Part shown: one piece after another, positions 10,828 to 23,559 of the stretch
Layout: every line of letters starts with the position of its first letter
Numbering within the stretch: the first letter of the stretch is position 1
From: Prosopocoilus inquinatus
Taxonomy: Eukaryota > Arthropoda > Insecta > Coleoptera > Lucanidae
DNA: 64,000 bases
NCBI GenBank assembly: GCA_036172665.1
Contig: CM069875.1
Span: 22,165,806 to 22,229,805, forward strand
Reading direction: 5' to 3'
Translations under genes and position numbers: made by a program
Notes under the pieces: model-generated
Told to the model about the DNA's origin: nothing
Seen by the model: only the letters and a program-made list of their open reading frames with translations
The model's database searches: none

Positions 10828-12550
10828 CAGGCTGTTTCAAATTCGACCCTCACCATGGGGATCTCGCTTATTTGAAGAGATAGAGGGTAGGTTTAAATTT
10901 TGGCAAAGTTGCTGAATTTGATGAGCATTAATAATCCGGAGAGAAAAAGTTTCTATGTTAACTCTTATTCGAAATAATTGTAAAAAAATAAAAATTGTCA
11001 TTTTCTTAATTTGCCTCTATCTTCTTTATTGAAAGAGATATCAAAAAAATAAAAATACTTTCTTAAGGCACTTTTCACCAGTCTACTCATTATGCCGATT
11101 ACGGCAACATAGCACAAGTTATAAAAATGCTTTAAAACAAGGACAAAATAAAAATGTTTAATGTGAGATAAGAAAAATTGTGGTTAACAGAAGATAGTTG
11201 AGGGTTTAAATTAAAAACAATGTGTTCGTTAGACACTAATTTACTAAATATCGTTTGTGTGTACAATAGAAACACAAAAACAGTAAGTGAACGGTACTTC
11301 AGAACATATCCGGACAATAAACAATAGCTTAGAATAATAATATTACATAATTTTGTTGCAAAACATTTTTTTTGAGTGAATCCCTTGAGCAACCTCTGTA
11401 AAGCTGTTTCAGCTCTATTTGGGGCTTCATCAAAAACGATTTGCAACAATTTTTTTTTAAACTTTGATTATGCTTTGACAACAGACATGGACGACCGCCT
11501 TGCATGGGATGACTTATTATGTAGCAAACTGGGTTCAACTTGTCACTCCTAATGCAATGTTGAGTCAAAAAGCGTTTGAAGGATGTCGCTGTTTAAACTA
11601 TTCAATAATATTACAATTAGACGTAATTATGAAAAATAAGAATCGATTACAATAATACAAGAACAAAAATGACTGTTATGTGTGAAGTTAAATACAACTT
11701 CTCATGAAATTTGGGTAGTATAATCATTTGTCAATTCAAAAATAACTCATTACAGATCTGGAGGTTACGTAACACTAAGCTAAGGCATGACGTTGAAATT
11801 CCGTGCAAGAGTTGATAACATTTTTAAAATTACTGTACACAAACTACAGTAAGCCTGAAAAAACCCCCACTCACATCGGTTATTTTTGCTAGTAATTGAT
11901 TTCTTTTCTTCGTCGAATGAATACATTTCAATAATTAATATTACGCTTTACTCTCTAAATAGGTTTAAAAGTATAGTTTCTTGCTGTTTCTGTGTTTCTG
12001 TTGTACAACAAAAAGTATTTAGCAAATTACTGTCTAACGAAGACATTGTTTTTAATTTAAACCCCCAACTATCTTCTGTTGACTAGAATTTTTCTTATTT
12101 CGCGTTAAACATTTTTATTCTGGCTTTGTTTTAAAGAATTTTTATAACATGTACTATATTACCGTAATCGCCATAATGAGTAGATTCTTTTGTCACTAAA
12201 TTTCAATATGGGCGCGATAATAAAAAATGAATTGATTGATGATGGTATCAATTTGATGAAACTTGTTATAGAAAAACAGTGTTTACCACTGCGTAGAGAA
12301 TTGAAAAGTGCCTTAAGAACGAATTTCTATTTTTTTGATATCTCTTTAAATAAAGAAGATGGAGGCAAAATAAGAAAATGACAATTTTTCTTTTTTTACA
12401 ATTATTTCGAATAAGAGTTAACATCGAAACTTTTTCTTTCCGGATTATTAAAACTCATCAAATTTAGCAACTTTGACAAATTTAAACCTACCTTATATCT
12501 CTTCAAATAAGCGAGATTCCCATGGTGATGGTCGAATTTGAAACAGCCTG
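10828..12550. mobile_element. Foldback DNA element with arms of several hundred bp at a TA site
   Basis: The termini CAGGCTGTTTCAAATTCG (10828) and its complement (to 12550) are flanked by TA on both sides. The left arm runs to about 11295 and the right arm starts near 11985. They are imperfect reverse complements over most of that length, with one arm carrying an extra ~120 bp near 12190-12310. The TA target and CAGG ends suit a nonautonomous Tc1/mariner-type element; the superfamily is inferred. The loop contains a separate retroposon insertion (11348-11603). The frame at 12190-12381 shows no known domain. Confidence 0.75.
11348..11603 (+). mobile_element. Hammerhead-family retroposon copy with inverted 5' part, 12-bp target-site duplication
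   Basis: The copy is flanked by perfect 12-bp direct repeats AATAATATTACA (11336-11347 and 11604-11615). The right part, from about 11436, is sense plus and ends at the family's 3' end (here degraded to GTTTAAACTATTC). The left part (11348-11435) is inverted and carries a truncated minus-strand hammerhead (about 11383-11432) with TGATGA, GAAA and CAGAGG but without the stem I 5' strand, so it should be inactive. The structure fits twin-primed reverse transcription. Confidence 0.8.
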
Positions 12551-12595
12551 TATACTGGGTGTTTCACATGTAATTTTTTGACATGAAATGCTATC

Positions 12596-12699
12596 GAATG
12601 AGAATTGCTTCATTTAAAACCATGGCAACTTTTAAAGGGAGCGCGTCGCGTCGCTGCTTCTAAAAGTTGCTGTAGTTTTAAATCAAGCAATTCTCATTC
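12596..12699. repeat. Hairpin with ~40-bp arms and GC-rich loop
   Basis: Arms 12596-12637 and 12660-12699 are near-perfect reverse complements (GAATGAGAATTGCTT core) around a loop rich in CGCG/CGTCGC. It begins just after a CTGGGTGTTTCA motif (from 12555) like the ends of the other TA elements, so it is probably a MITE or its remnant. Confidence 0.55.
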
Positions 12700-15290
12700 G
12701 GCTGCATTATAGATATATTATTTCCATCCGTTTATCCAAATTTTAATTAATAAATTTAGTTCATGTTTCTTTAAGAGTTTAAAACCAGCCACTTTAAAGC
12801 AATAAAAAAGAACAGCACGAAAATGTTTTTCAGAAAATAATCCTGACATTGAATTAAATCTAATTTGGTAGTGGAAAGGAAATATCTTTTCATATCACAG
12901 TCCTGATGTAAAAGAATCGTATTTGTTAAGTTTACTGACGTAGTGTGCAAGAATATATCATAATGCTCCCGACGCTACTTCCACGACGACAACGGCGATA
13001 TAAATTCACGCCGTTTTTCGCCGGATTATTTTGAATATATATAAATATAGTGGTGTCTGCGAAATGAAAACAAACGTCTTGCGAGCACCATAAATCATGC
13101 CAGGAGAATTATCAAGTGTCGGCGCGAAACTTTAAGAAAAATGACACGCCCCGTCATTCTCGGGATAGAGGAAAACGCGAATCGCCAAAACTCCACAAAA
13201 AATAATTGATGGAACAATGTGGGCTTGATTGAAGTCGACACTGAAAGCAGACGGTTCGTTTTCGCTTCGGCTTCAGCGGTATTATTTCCAGTCTAGACCT
13301 TGTTAATTTGATACTTTTTGATAGGGGTAGATTTCTGGCAGTCTAGACTGTTATACGGTGACCTGTTAAAATTTCCTCTGCTGAAATCTGTTACGACGTG
13401 TTCTATTAATGAGATATGTAATATTGTTACAGAAGGTCATGTCGTTATATCGATCTGTTCACTAAAATAAGAGGAGTTACCTTCGTTAGCGAAGTACTGT
13501 AATAACCTTACCTTAGGAAACTTTCCACGTATTTTAAGATATGTAGGTACTTTTTTGTTAAATCTATAAAATTCTATTGCAATTTAGAACCCTTTTTAAT
13601 TCTTCAGTATAACAGCTATGTGGCTCAGGCAACAGTCCCATTTTAATTTTTCATAAGGGGTCAATGTTACAAATGTCTAAGTATGATGACAAGCAAGCAG
13701 TGTCTTCAGTTACAAACGCCTTACGCAGAGTTTGCAAAAGAACATGTAGCAGTTTTCACTATAATAGGTAAAGAACAGATTGATAGGTACGTTTACCCCT
13801 TAAGAGGGAGGGAGCTGTTATAACTTAATAAGAGGCCATTAAAATTTTGAGATGCTTTAAAATTTTAAATATAGTTTCAGGATTGGTTGTTACCACAGCA
13901 ACGAAATTTAGTAGCCCTGTAAATTTAATGCTTTTGATACAGAATAGGCTACAGAAATTTATATACCACCTGCAACTGAATACTCAGCAGTTAGTTAGGC
14001 AACTAAATCCACATACTTGGAACGTAAACTCGGACCCACTATGTAAAATTAAATGAGAAATAGACCCCGAACCGGCATAGCTATTCCACTTGCTATTGTT
14101 TTATTCCTTTAAATACAAGATTATAAATAATGGGATGTATGGTGAATAAAGGAAATTTCAAGCACAGCTTGAAGAAAACGGTATAATATAATACATAATA
14201 AATCATAATTCTGGTTTCAGCAGTTTCTAAACTGTCGGCAATGCCGTACATCTTCACAATTCATTACTTTCTCGAACAGCACACGAACGAAATCGTCGGC
14301 GGGAATGCGCTGCTTTTGAACTTTTTTTTATTTTAAGTAGAAGTCTGCCAGACGTAGAATATCTCGATGGGTCAGCAATTCACGGAAGACCCCAATTTAT
14401 ATATTTGCCTTCCCATTGAATTGAGATTTTCGTAAGCGGCTCATCCTTCCCGATGGTCCCCTTCCCGAGCCGTTCGTCGTCCTAATCCCATTTTCATTCT
14501 CTTTTCTCCGGGCGCGCAGAAAAAATATCGCAATTTAACCTGCGGAGATTAACGGGCCTTTTTTACGGCTCAACTTAAGAAACACTAATTATAATTTGTC
14601 ACTGTCTGCCCTGAAAACATAAATCTTGAGGAGCCGCGCGCAGGGGCGAAATTAAATCGAGAATTGTTAATATATTTTTTAATTCGCCATTTTCATGGTA
14701 ATTATTTTCTCCTAAATGACTCGGAAAGATTTCGGATACTGTGCGAGGCGCACATTAAAATCATCATATTTTACCAGTTTATGAAATTCTCTCTTCATCG
14801 CAATTTGAAAATATTACAAATTCCAACAATTAAATAAAACTTTATAGTAGAAGATTCAAAATAGAGTATACCGAAACTACAAATTTATTATATCGTATAT
14901 CAATATCTATTATCTTCAAAAAATGAAATACACATTTCTGTATGCAAAATCTAGTAAAATAATTAAATCGAATTTTATTTTGAATACTCAGGAAAAGTCT
15001 TTCTTGTTGAGTCTTATTCACTGTTAGTTGTAGATAAATTTAGAAGGACTGCTTTTATACTTATTCAACGAAAGGGCACTACTGGAAGGAAAAGAATATC
15101 TAATTCTAGCTCATATTGAAAATATAAAACTTTTGATAAAATTTCATGTTCTCCTCAGAAAAACTTAACGGCAAATGGAAAATTTTCTGGAATCTAGTAG
15201 GTCTAGAATTGTTAGTGTTTATCAACTGTCATATTTGAAAAATTTGTGAATGAGAAAAAGTAATTTTGTGTAAACATCGAAATCTCGCGT
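12700..15290. other. Intronic sequence, two GC-richer unique blocks
   Basis: No gene recognised. Blocks at about 12955-13270 and 14270-14760 are less AT-rich and nonrepetitive, and could be conserved intronic regulatory DNA. A short CAGTCTAGAC direct repeat occurs near 13291 and 13341. Confidence 0.3.
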
Positions 15291-15305
15291 GAAAATTTTC
15301 GTGCC

Positions 15306-16211
15306 ATGATTTCTTACGATTTCAAATGTGGTCTAATGCCGAAACAATGCCTCGATCGGCTTCATTTGGCTTTTGGAGATGAAGAACCATCAAAGAGAAA
15401 GTGTTTATAATTGGTTTGCCGAATTCCAGCCTGGACGTACCTCTCTCAGTGACGAATTTCGAGAAGGTCGTCCATCAACATCTGTTGTTGCCACTAATGT
15501 AGATGTTGTGCGTGAAATGCTTGAGTGAGATCGACATGTGACATACCGTGAGATTCAAGCATCCTTACGCATTGACATGAAAGCAATACACCAGATTTTG
15601 CATGATCATTTGAACGTTTGCAGTCGTTGGATCCCACACAATTTAACAGAAGCGCAAAAGCAGGGTCGTGTCAAATGGTGCGAATAAATGCTCAAGAAAT
15701 TCAATGGAGGCCGTTCAAATTTAGTTTATAACATCGTTACTGGTGACGAAACGTGGATCTATTCTTACGAGCCAGAAAGTAAACAACAATCTACCGTTTG
15801 GGTATTTCAAAATGAACCAAAATCAACAAAAGTTGTCCGCTCACGCAGTGCAGCGAAGCAAATGATTGCTTGTTTCTTTGGTTTAACTGGGCATGTAGCA
15901 ACCTTGGCTTTAGAGGATCGAAAAACCGTGAATGCTGATTGGTGTACTACAATTTGTTTGCCGGAAGTCATCGATCAAATAAGAAGAAACAATCGAAATC
16001 GACTAATTATTCTCCATCATGACAATCAGCCTCAAATATCAAAAATAAAATGCGTGGTGAGCTATTTTCGTCGGCTGAAGTAGCGGTTGAAACATTCCGG
16101 ACGCTGGTTTCTGAGGTACCATCTTTAGAGTGGAAAACGTGCTTTAGAAATTGGTTCGAGCGTATGCAAAAGTGTATTGACGTCAAAGGCGAATACTTCG
16201 AAAAACAATGA
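15306..16211 (+). pseudogene. Dead mariner transposase gene
   Basis: Translation in shifting frames gives a mariner-family DNA transposase. An N-terminal helix-turn-helix region (NWFAEFQPGRTSLSDE, REIQASLRID) is followed by the first catalytic Asp in TGDETW (about 15740), the KQQSTVW stretch, the second Asp in LHHDN (about 16015) and a C-terminus ending WFERMQKCIDVKGEYFEKQ with its own stop at 16209. There are stops after REMLE and KWCE, frameshifts, and an internal deletion right after HHDN. That deletion removes the segment holding the third catalytic Asp and fuses straight to the C-terminal region. Terminal inverted repeats were not identified. Confidence 0.9.
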
Positions 16212-17570
16212 TACCGTTTACCAAATTTCATATGCGTTTTTTCATACCGTTTCCGGAAACTTTTCCAGCAGCCCACGTATAGGTTTTGTTAATCAAGATT
16301 TTCTTATAAATATCTTGATTACTGATAAACAAACAATACGATTTTTGGGGATTGAAAAGCAACGGGCAGCAGCAGCAATATTATCACCAGCAGTAACCTT
16401 AGTCAACGACAGTAAAATTATAACCTCATCTACAGTTTTATAGAAATTTATGTTTAATTAACTAAACCATACAATTCGTAACGATCAGATAAAGCTTGTG
16501 CGAAAAAAAATATTGTGTTGCAAGAAATCGTATAAATATTTTACTTATATGAAGAGTTCCAAAACGAATGAAAAATGTAATCAATACTAAACACTAAATA
16601 ATTAATACTAAAATAACTTAGATAGTAATAATACAATAATGAGTGGTATTTCTCTTCTTCTCAATAACTTCAATCATTCATCAAATTTTGAACTTTTGAT
16701 ACTAATTCCAGGCAAGTTGATGAAGATTGTCATATTGTCTGCTACCTCCGTAAAGAAGATGAACTAAAATATCCCATACATTTTCCATTATGTTTAATTT
16801 AGCCGATGGTGGCGACCAATCTAGCGATTGGATTGAAATGCGAAACCAATTTTTGTCATTTTTAAAGTATGTCATGGAACAATATTTTGCTCAAAAACTT
16901 CATTTTCATCTACTTTTCCATTTTATTCATTAAATTAATGGTTCTTCCAAAAGTTCAATGTATTTTCTTTTGAATTTATTCTTGCACCCCACCCATAAGT
17001 GTTCACCTTACAGTATTCCTTTTGAAAAAAATCACGGTTCTTTTCTTAAATCATACCAATATACGTATTCCATTTTTTCTCATCCGAAAAATAAAAGTAT
17101 AAAGTAAATAAAGCCTTACATTTATATCGACAATAATTAACGGTAGAAAAATAAAACCATCAAAAAAGTAAGAATATGTTAGTGCAAATTATAACAGAAA
17201 TTTTTGTGGCTTTATTTCCTGCCTTACATTAGTTCATTAAAAAATAAAATTTACTCTCAAATCAATTACAAAAAGAACATCAATGTCCAATTACACCGAT
17301 AATAATTACAGTTAATCTCGAATTAAAGCGCCGAAAGTCGTATGTTTAATCGAGGATATACATCATAACAAGAGCATTTAATACGAATATTCAGAACAAC
17401 ATGCACAGGTACACAAAACACAACCCAATAAACTAGAAGACATCAAAGAAGAAGCAAAAACTTAGTAACGTGTAAAAATAAAACAAATTTAAAAATTATT
17501 GTTTCCAAACTAGGAATAATACGATACCTTTAATTATAGGCGTAATGTGATTCGTTAATAATAAATATAT
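16212..17570. other. Intronic sequence, no gene recognised
   Basis: AT-rich noncoding DNA; nothing recognised apart from homopolymer runs. Confidence 0.5.
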
Positions 17571-17572
17571 AT

Positions 17573-17626
17573 AGGCCGCCTGGGTAGCTTACCGGCTCAA
17601 ATGACATGGGCTCAAATTCCAACCTT
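17573..17626 (+). repeat. tRNA-like / SINE-head-like segment
   Basis: TAGCTTACCGG resembles a pol III A box and GGCTCAAATTCC resembles a B box, about 30 bp apart, followed by an A run. Both boxes deviate by an insertion or deletion, and no clean cloverleaf can be drawn. It may be the decayed head of a tRNA-derived SINE or chance. Confidence 0.25.
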
Positions 17627-17633
17627 AAAAAAA

Positions 17634-17968
17634 AACATGTTATATTCTTTTTTTCTCATTTAATGGACGAGGTATCGGATTGTGGATTATGTAACTCAAG
17701 GCGTCAATTGTTGTATGGCCAACCTTACTAGAATTTAACCGGACCCTGATGAATTCGATCTACGTTACGAATTTTTAACGTATCCAACATGGGGGATATG
17801 GTTTTAAGTCCTATCCTACAAGAAGGGATGTTTTTGGTTTTTTATAAAAATATAAAAGTGCTTGTCACTCGGTCACATGGTTGGCAATACAACAATTGAC
17901 GCCTTGAGTTACACAATCCACAATCCGATACCTCGTCAATTAAATGAGAAAAGGAGAATATAACATGT
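17634..17968. repeat. Foldback element with ~88-bp arms
   Basis: Arms 17634-17721 and 17880-17968 are about 95% complementary over nearly 90 bp, sharing GACGAGGTATCGGATTGTGG and GGCGTCAATTGTTGTAT. A second inverted pair flanks the next segment: TTTTTAATGCCATAAGG near 17973-17990 and its complement near 18152-18175. The two hairpins may be nested parts of one element. Noncoding. Confidence 0.6.
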
Positions 17969-18384
17969 GTTTTTTTTTAATGCCATAAGGACTGGCTGTG
18001 CAAAATACATTTTATGTCATTGCTTGATTCGTACACGTTTAAAGAACTACCAGCGCATCATTTCTGACATCTAGAGGTATCAGACATCTAGAAGTTTTAA
18101 CGTTGTTGAAGTTTATATGAAAGGTGTCTGAATTATATTTTCCGTAGCCACCCCTTATGGCATTTTAAAAAAAAACACGTGTTACAATGTGATGCAACCT
18201 GAAAATAGGACCTGGATTTTACCAAAGTAAAATTATAAGTAGGTGCCAAAACACGAGTTTGGGTCAAAATTTGGTATTTTCCGTTTTTTCTATGTAAAAA
18301 CGTGCTGACGGGGAGCTTGGACCCACTTTTCATCCCGTTTTGTCGCCATTCTTTACAAAGTTGAATTTCGTTTTTTTTTTTAAA

Positions 18385-18462
18385 TAGCGTTCTGGCTTGC
18401 TAAAACAAACTATAAATCAATTTTCCAATTTGTTTTCAGAACTGTGGAAAATGCTTCGCCTT

Positions 18463-18503
<41 letters not shown>
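18385..18503. repeat. Dispersed repeat fragment with (TC)n(TA)n microsatellite
   Basis: AATTTTCCAATTTGTTTTC is shared, in inverse orientation, with 24380-24440 and, in the same orientation, with 26890-26915. It is followed by a (TC)n run and then a (TA)n run at about 18461-18503. Confidence 0.55.
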
Positions 18504-18504
18504 C

Positions 18505-19110
18505 TCAAATAAAAATTACTCAAGTTAACAAAATAAATAAATATCAATGAAATTATAGCGGTAATTAAAAAAAGCAATGGCACGGAGAGAAAGACGAATA
18601 CTGTTTCAACTCACCAACGCTGACTAAAATAAATTAATAAAATAGACGCACCGGTGAAGTGTAAAAACTACTTCGCAAAATTAATATCAAACTGAGGAAA
18701 CTGACTGATAGAAAAAAAAATTAAAGTGAAAAAAAAATAAACTTTAACGAGGAACACAACGCGCAGAGGTCTAGAGGTATCACTCGAGGACCCGGAAGAT
18801 CGATTTTCTCGCTCCCGCATCATTTAAATGTTTTCTTTCCTTTGATTTGTGGGACATCAGATATAGCATTTGCTGTGCAAAAATTATCTTTAATTGAGTG
18901 CAGAAATTAGGAGTAGTATTGCGGCTTCCGCCCACTCGAACTCCTTTTTTTCCGCTCGCTGCGTGCCCCGTGAATCTCAATTCCAAGAACTTGCGGCCAG
19001 CGCTATATGATTTATGCCCATTTCTTCTACTGACCTGGTTCATGTTTTAAATACGTTATAAAATAAGGAGTAATTTAATCACAACATTTATTTATCTATT
19101 AAAACATTTT
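18505..19110. repeat. Dispersed ~600-bp repeat, copy 1
   Basis: Shares an ordered series of segments with 29615-30310, including AACTGAGGAAA-CTGACTGAT, ATTAGGAGTAGT and AGTAATTTAATC-CAACATTTA at the end. No coding capacity was recognised. It may be a solo LTR or an unclassified repeat. Confidence 0.5.
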
Positions 19111-20092
19111 ATTTATCTCGTACTGAATATCCGATTGTTTACACCTAAATGAAACCCAAAAGTGCTCATGGGCGCTTTATTAGGCAGCTTCAGCTTTGTT
19201 AATATTTGACATTTTCGAGCGAGGCTTGTGCCGTTTTCTCTAAACTCAATTTTTGACCTCAGGCAACATAAGGTCCCTCTTGTCAGACTGTGTCACAAAT
19301 TTAGTTTTTTTGATGAATGTGTACTTCAAATTAATTCAAAAATGTCTAGAAAAATATATATTGTTTATTTTATTGTGATTAAATTATCTGTCTTGCTAAA
19401 ATGCAGTTTGGGGTTATAGCCGTTCGGGGATAGAAAACAAATAATTATAAATCACTGATGTCCACAACGTTGGAAACACTACAGTGATCTATTACACTTA
19501 GCGTTCACGTTATAGGATATATAAAGCACCGCTGATGGCGTCAGGTTATAAACTGCCAAAAGATAACTTCATCATCAAGCGTTTTATATAAAATAAAAAA
19601 AAAACATAATAGTGAATTTATCGCCTTATTAAATTTATCACATCCAAAAATTTATGAAGCGCCTGATTAATGTCTCTATTCAAATAATTCGCTCGCATGA
19701 ATTTCATTTTGTCCCCGCTCGTGTCCCTCGTCGAAAACGTCTCCCTCATCCGTGGTATTCGCATTAAATTAATCGGATCGAACTTTGTACGCTTCGATAA
19801 TGACCGTTATTGTTTGGGATGTGTTTGTACCGAGGGCACATCAAATAAACAGCTTCATTTTGAGGTCGCGTCGACCTCGGCTGGGCATTTACAATTTTGG
19901 AATTAAAAATAATTAATGAAAATAAATCATATTCAAATTTGCTGCCTAAACTACAACCATTTTCAGTTACTGGAATGATTTGAAGCTTGAAATTACACAA
20001 CTACAAATTAATGGTGCATAATGAACATGAAGTAATTCTTCTAGTTGGCTTTGAAATATGCTTACCTGAGTGAAACGCCAATTTCCAAAATG
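19111..20092. other. Intronic sequence, no gene recognised
   Basis: No domain-bearing frame or RNA gene seen. Confidence 0.45.
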
Positions 20093-20094
20093 TA

Positions 20095-20529
20095 CCGTGA
20101 TTTTATTTTAACGTGAAACATTGCTGTTCATGTTACTACAGAAACTAATTCCAATTTCTAAAAATATTGTTGCATGATCGTCGTCGTTAAATTTGTCCAT
20201 TTGATTTTGGAACATCTGTCAGACGATGACAACGAAAATTTTTGAAAATTTGTTGCTATGTTTGTTTTGAATTAAAAAATTCCTGTTTTTCTTATATTTT
20301 AGGTGCACTTACTTCACACAAGAATATATTTATCTAACATAATTGAAAGAGTCGCTATTATTTTGTAGTACAAGTATATCGAAAACACTAATAACAGAAC
20401 AGATTCATGACAGCCGTCATCTCATGTTCTATTTTAAAAATGACAGTTCCATTTGCAAATTGTAAACGTTGCTATGGGTTTTCAGATTCGTACGTAACAG
20501 CAATGTTTTATGTTAAAATAAATTCACGG
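20095..20529. mobile_element. MITE-like element at a TA site
   Basis: The ends are imperfect inverted repeats of about 37 bp sharing CCGTGA, TTATTTTAAC and AACATTGCTGT (20095-20130 and 20492-20529), with TA on both sides. Length 435 bp, noncoding. Confidence 0.55.
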
Positions 20530-20857
20530 TATATTTTTTTTTATTGGGACATTTTCAATCGGAGATGTTTATAAATGAACAAGGAGAATTGCAATGACAA
20601 TATGCCCTGTTAAACACAGAAGTCGTATCTGACAAAATCATTGCTTCGAAATGTTCCTCATTTAGTAAAATTTATTATGCCACTAAATTTTAATTTTTGA
20701 TTAAAAATTGAACTTAACATTTACTAAGAGCAGAATCTAATAAGCCAGAAGATGTGTAGGTGGTATACAGGGCAGAATATTCCTAAGAAACGGTTTCGGC
20801 TCTAATTGTTGAGTTATCGCATCATATTCATATGGTTGTAAAAATATTTCATGCCAA

Positions 20858-20911
20858 AAAAGTAAAATCTTCTATAAAAGTAAAATCTTCTATAAAAGTA
20901 AAATATCAGTG
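20858..20911. repeat. 18-bp tandem repeat, about 3 copies
   Basis: The unit AGTAAAATCTTCTATAAA is repeated in tandem, the last copy being partial. Confidence 0.7.
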
Positions 20912-21719
20912 AAATTACCCGGACATGTCAGTCGGGTTGTAGTGGGAGTTCTTGGGCTACTCCCTTGCTGAAGTACATTTTTAAAATTCTGGTAAAAACT
21001 GTTGACAGATTTGATGAAGTTTCTGTTGCAATTCCGGTTTTGTGCGGACAGTTTTAGTTTCCCATTTTTTTTTTCATTTCATACCAAAACGTTTCGATCG
21101 GAGGGACGTTAGAATACCAAGTTAATATTGGAAAAAGACACTCTTCCAAAAATTTTCAAACAAATTTTTAATTTTACTGTTTGGCAAGAACGATACTTTG
21201 TCACGAGTGTAGCAAAAAGAGCGCTTAGCGCGGTCTGACCGAACCAAAGAAAGAAATGAATAGGCCTGCACCAATTCCTAACCTGCCGTGTCTCTGAAGC
21301 AGGGTCGGTCGTTCCCTCGAAGATTACGACAAAGAAAAAAGCTGCATAGTAATGTCCACTCAGTGAAGACGGCGTGGGAAATCTTAAAATATGAAGTGTC
21401 GCAAAAGAAAAAGGGAACCCCAAAAAATGCAGTTTTCTTCTCTCCAAAGACATACGTCCCAACCAGAATAGTTATACAGTAAATAAACCCTAGTTCGGCC
21501 CAAAAGCAATTCGTTTAAACACACACCACCGTAAAATTCAGTAATAGAACATATAACAGTCAACTAGACTGATCTATCTATTAATACTATTATTAGAATA
21601 ACTCCAAGTTACAAAACCAAAACCGAGGGCAAAAGGCGTTTCGACGAGAGTACTCTTGTATCTGCGTACAAATACCAAAATCAAAAATATATGTAACCAA
21701 AAAATTATGATTTTGTCAG

Positions 21720-22640
21720 TGTGATTAGGTTGTTTTTAGACATTTTTTAGTGCTTTTAAGTTGTTAGCGTACTGAAGATGGCAGCTTAACTACCGAAATA
21801 CGTACCTAGTTAAAAAAAAAAAAACTTAATGTGTTAAGTGCATAAGCCGAAAACTGCATAAATTTTCTTTCGCACTCTGAGGGAGCCAATAATTAAAACA
21901 GTAAGCACTGAAGTACGCAAAAATGAAACTGTAAAAGCAAAGGTTGAAACAAATGGACAAGACCGTGTAAACATGACTCTAAATATTATGACACAAACAA
22001 CAAAAAAACTCCTTAGGCCACGTTTCCCAACAAGCTACGCGCGCACCTCTCCGCTGATTTCGTTGCCGAAAACTCCCTCAGCCCAACTCAATTCTACGCC
22101 ACTGAGACGGCGATACTTTTTATTCCAGCGAAGGCACAAAAAGGGCGCTCCCGGAGCACAGACAAACATCCGCCGCCAAGGTACCGGTGGCAAAACTGCC
22201 CTTTACCAGTTGCCATAAGGGAAATAACAAAAAAAATTAACAAATGTGAAAAGGATGTAACTTTCACTTCCACAAAATCCGCAAAACATCGATTCCAGCA
22301 ACAGCGCAGAAGTATCTAACGACGAGAGTGTATCCGCACAAGGCGGTATTATAACCAAACCCAACGTAGACTTCGCTTCCACACACACAGTTACAGTTCT
22401 CTTAGTTAGCAACGTGAAAGAGCACACCTATATCGTCTCGTGACTGACAGGGAAGAATAAATAGTGAACGACTGACTCACGATCCTGCGGCGGCCAACAA
22501 TGCTCAAAACAAAAGTGTACGAAGGGAAGCCTATTCGACCGCGAAAGCAACGGCGAGAAATAATTGTAACAGCTTCATGTCCTCAGACTTTTGCGACTAC
22601 TTGTGAGTGGTAGCATGAATAAAATAATAATAATAAGTCA
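21720..22640. other. Possible retroposon remnant
   Basis: A stretch with a GAAGATGGC...CCGAAA motif and an A run (to about 21822) is followed by a GC-richer block (21960-22600) and a short ATA-repeat tail at about 22620-22636. The frame at 21973-22218 shows no recognised domain. The ATA tail and composition shift suggest a retroposed piece. Confidence 0.2.
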
Positions 22641-23540
22641 GAAAACTACATGTTTTTATATGGAGAATTTTTACTAATTTTGAAAAGCTTACAAACTTGA
22701 AGCAAAATTATTTTTCGCCATTGTACGAATTGTAGGTTTTTGCCTTTTTACCACGTAACTGACCAAGTTCTTAATAAATTAAAATATGTATAACTTGCTA
22801 TTGGAATTGTACATTATTTAAATAGGTTATAAAAGAAAAAAATTATTTAAGAAGGGTACTAAATTTGTTTTCTGTAGCTATAACACATTTTCTCCCCTGC
22901 CCATAATTGAAAGGGCTCGTAGGAGTAGTCATTTTTGGCTTTAACAACTATTTTGCCCTATTATCAATTATTTGCATTACATGAACCATGTTAAGCAAAC
23001 TAAGATAACAAGAGGATACTAATTTTTGTTAATAATATTTTGTCATCGTCCTAGAAAAGAATAAAATAAAGAATAGTTAACGGTGATTTACATTTATTCA
23101 GTAAAATAGAGATTTCAAATAAACAATAATTATGCTGTAAAGATGTCCAACTAATTTTAAACAAACCTGTATACTAAAACTGCTTAAAACGACTTTGAAT
23201 AACAAGAAACTACACTATGACCAGATTTTATTGCGGAATTCATTGAATGAAAAAATTTTCTAAATATTTTTGCATAATGGTGATAATAAATTTGATGAAA
23301 AATATGTACTAAATAAAAATAAATAACTGTACTAATCTCAATGTTTATTTAAGGAAGTTCGCATAGTACCGTGCCAGTCACTCACAAAAAGTTATTTCCA
23401 ATAATTTCTTTCTTGCTTACTACTGTAAAGATTCGTTATACTGAGATGCAAAATTTTATAGAAAATTAAAAGTCGCGATTAAATTAATTCTTCTATTACT
23501 ATGAATGATAACATGTAATTATAATTCGGTCAAGGTTAGC
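22641..23540. other. Intronic sequence, no gene recognised
   Basis: AT-rich, nothing recognised. Confidence 0.45.
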
Positions 23541-23559
23541 TAGCGAGTCCGAACGTTTA

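Noticed and set aside
17750..17785. CTGATGA box
   Set aside because: No GAAA box at a suitable distance and no stems.
21109..21462. 117-codon minus-strand frame
   Set aside because: No recognisable domain; overlaps a similar frame on the plus strand.
21768..21806. Possible second hammerhead type (CTGAAGA followed by GAAA)
   Set aside because: Both boxes are present, but stem II does not close next to them and no stem I pairing can be drawn around a U-H cleavage site.
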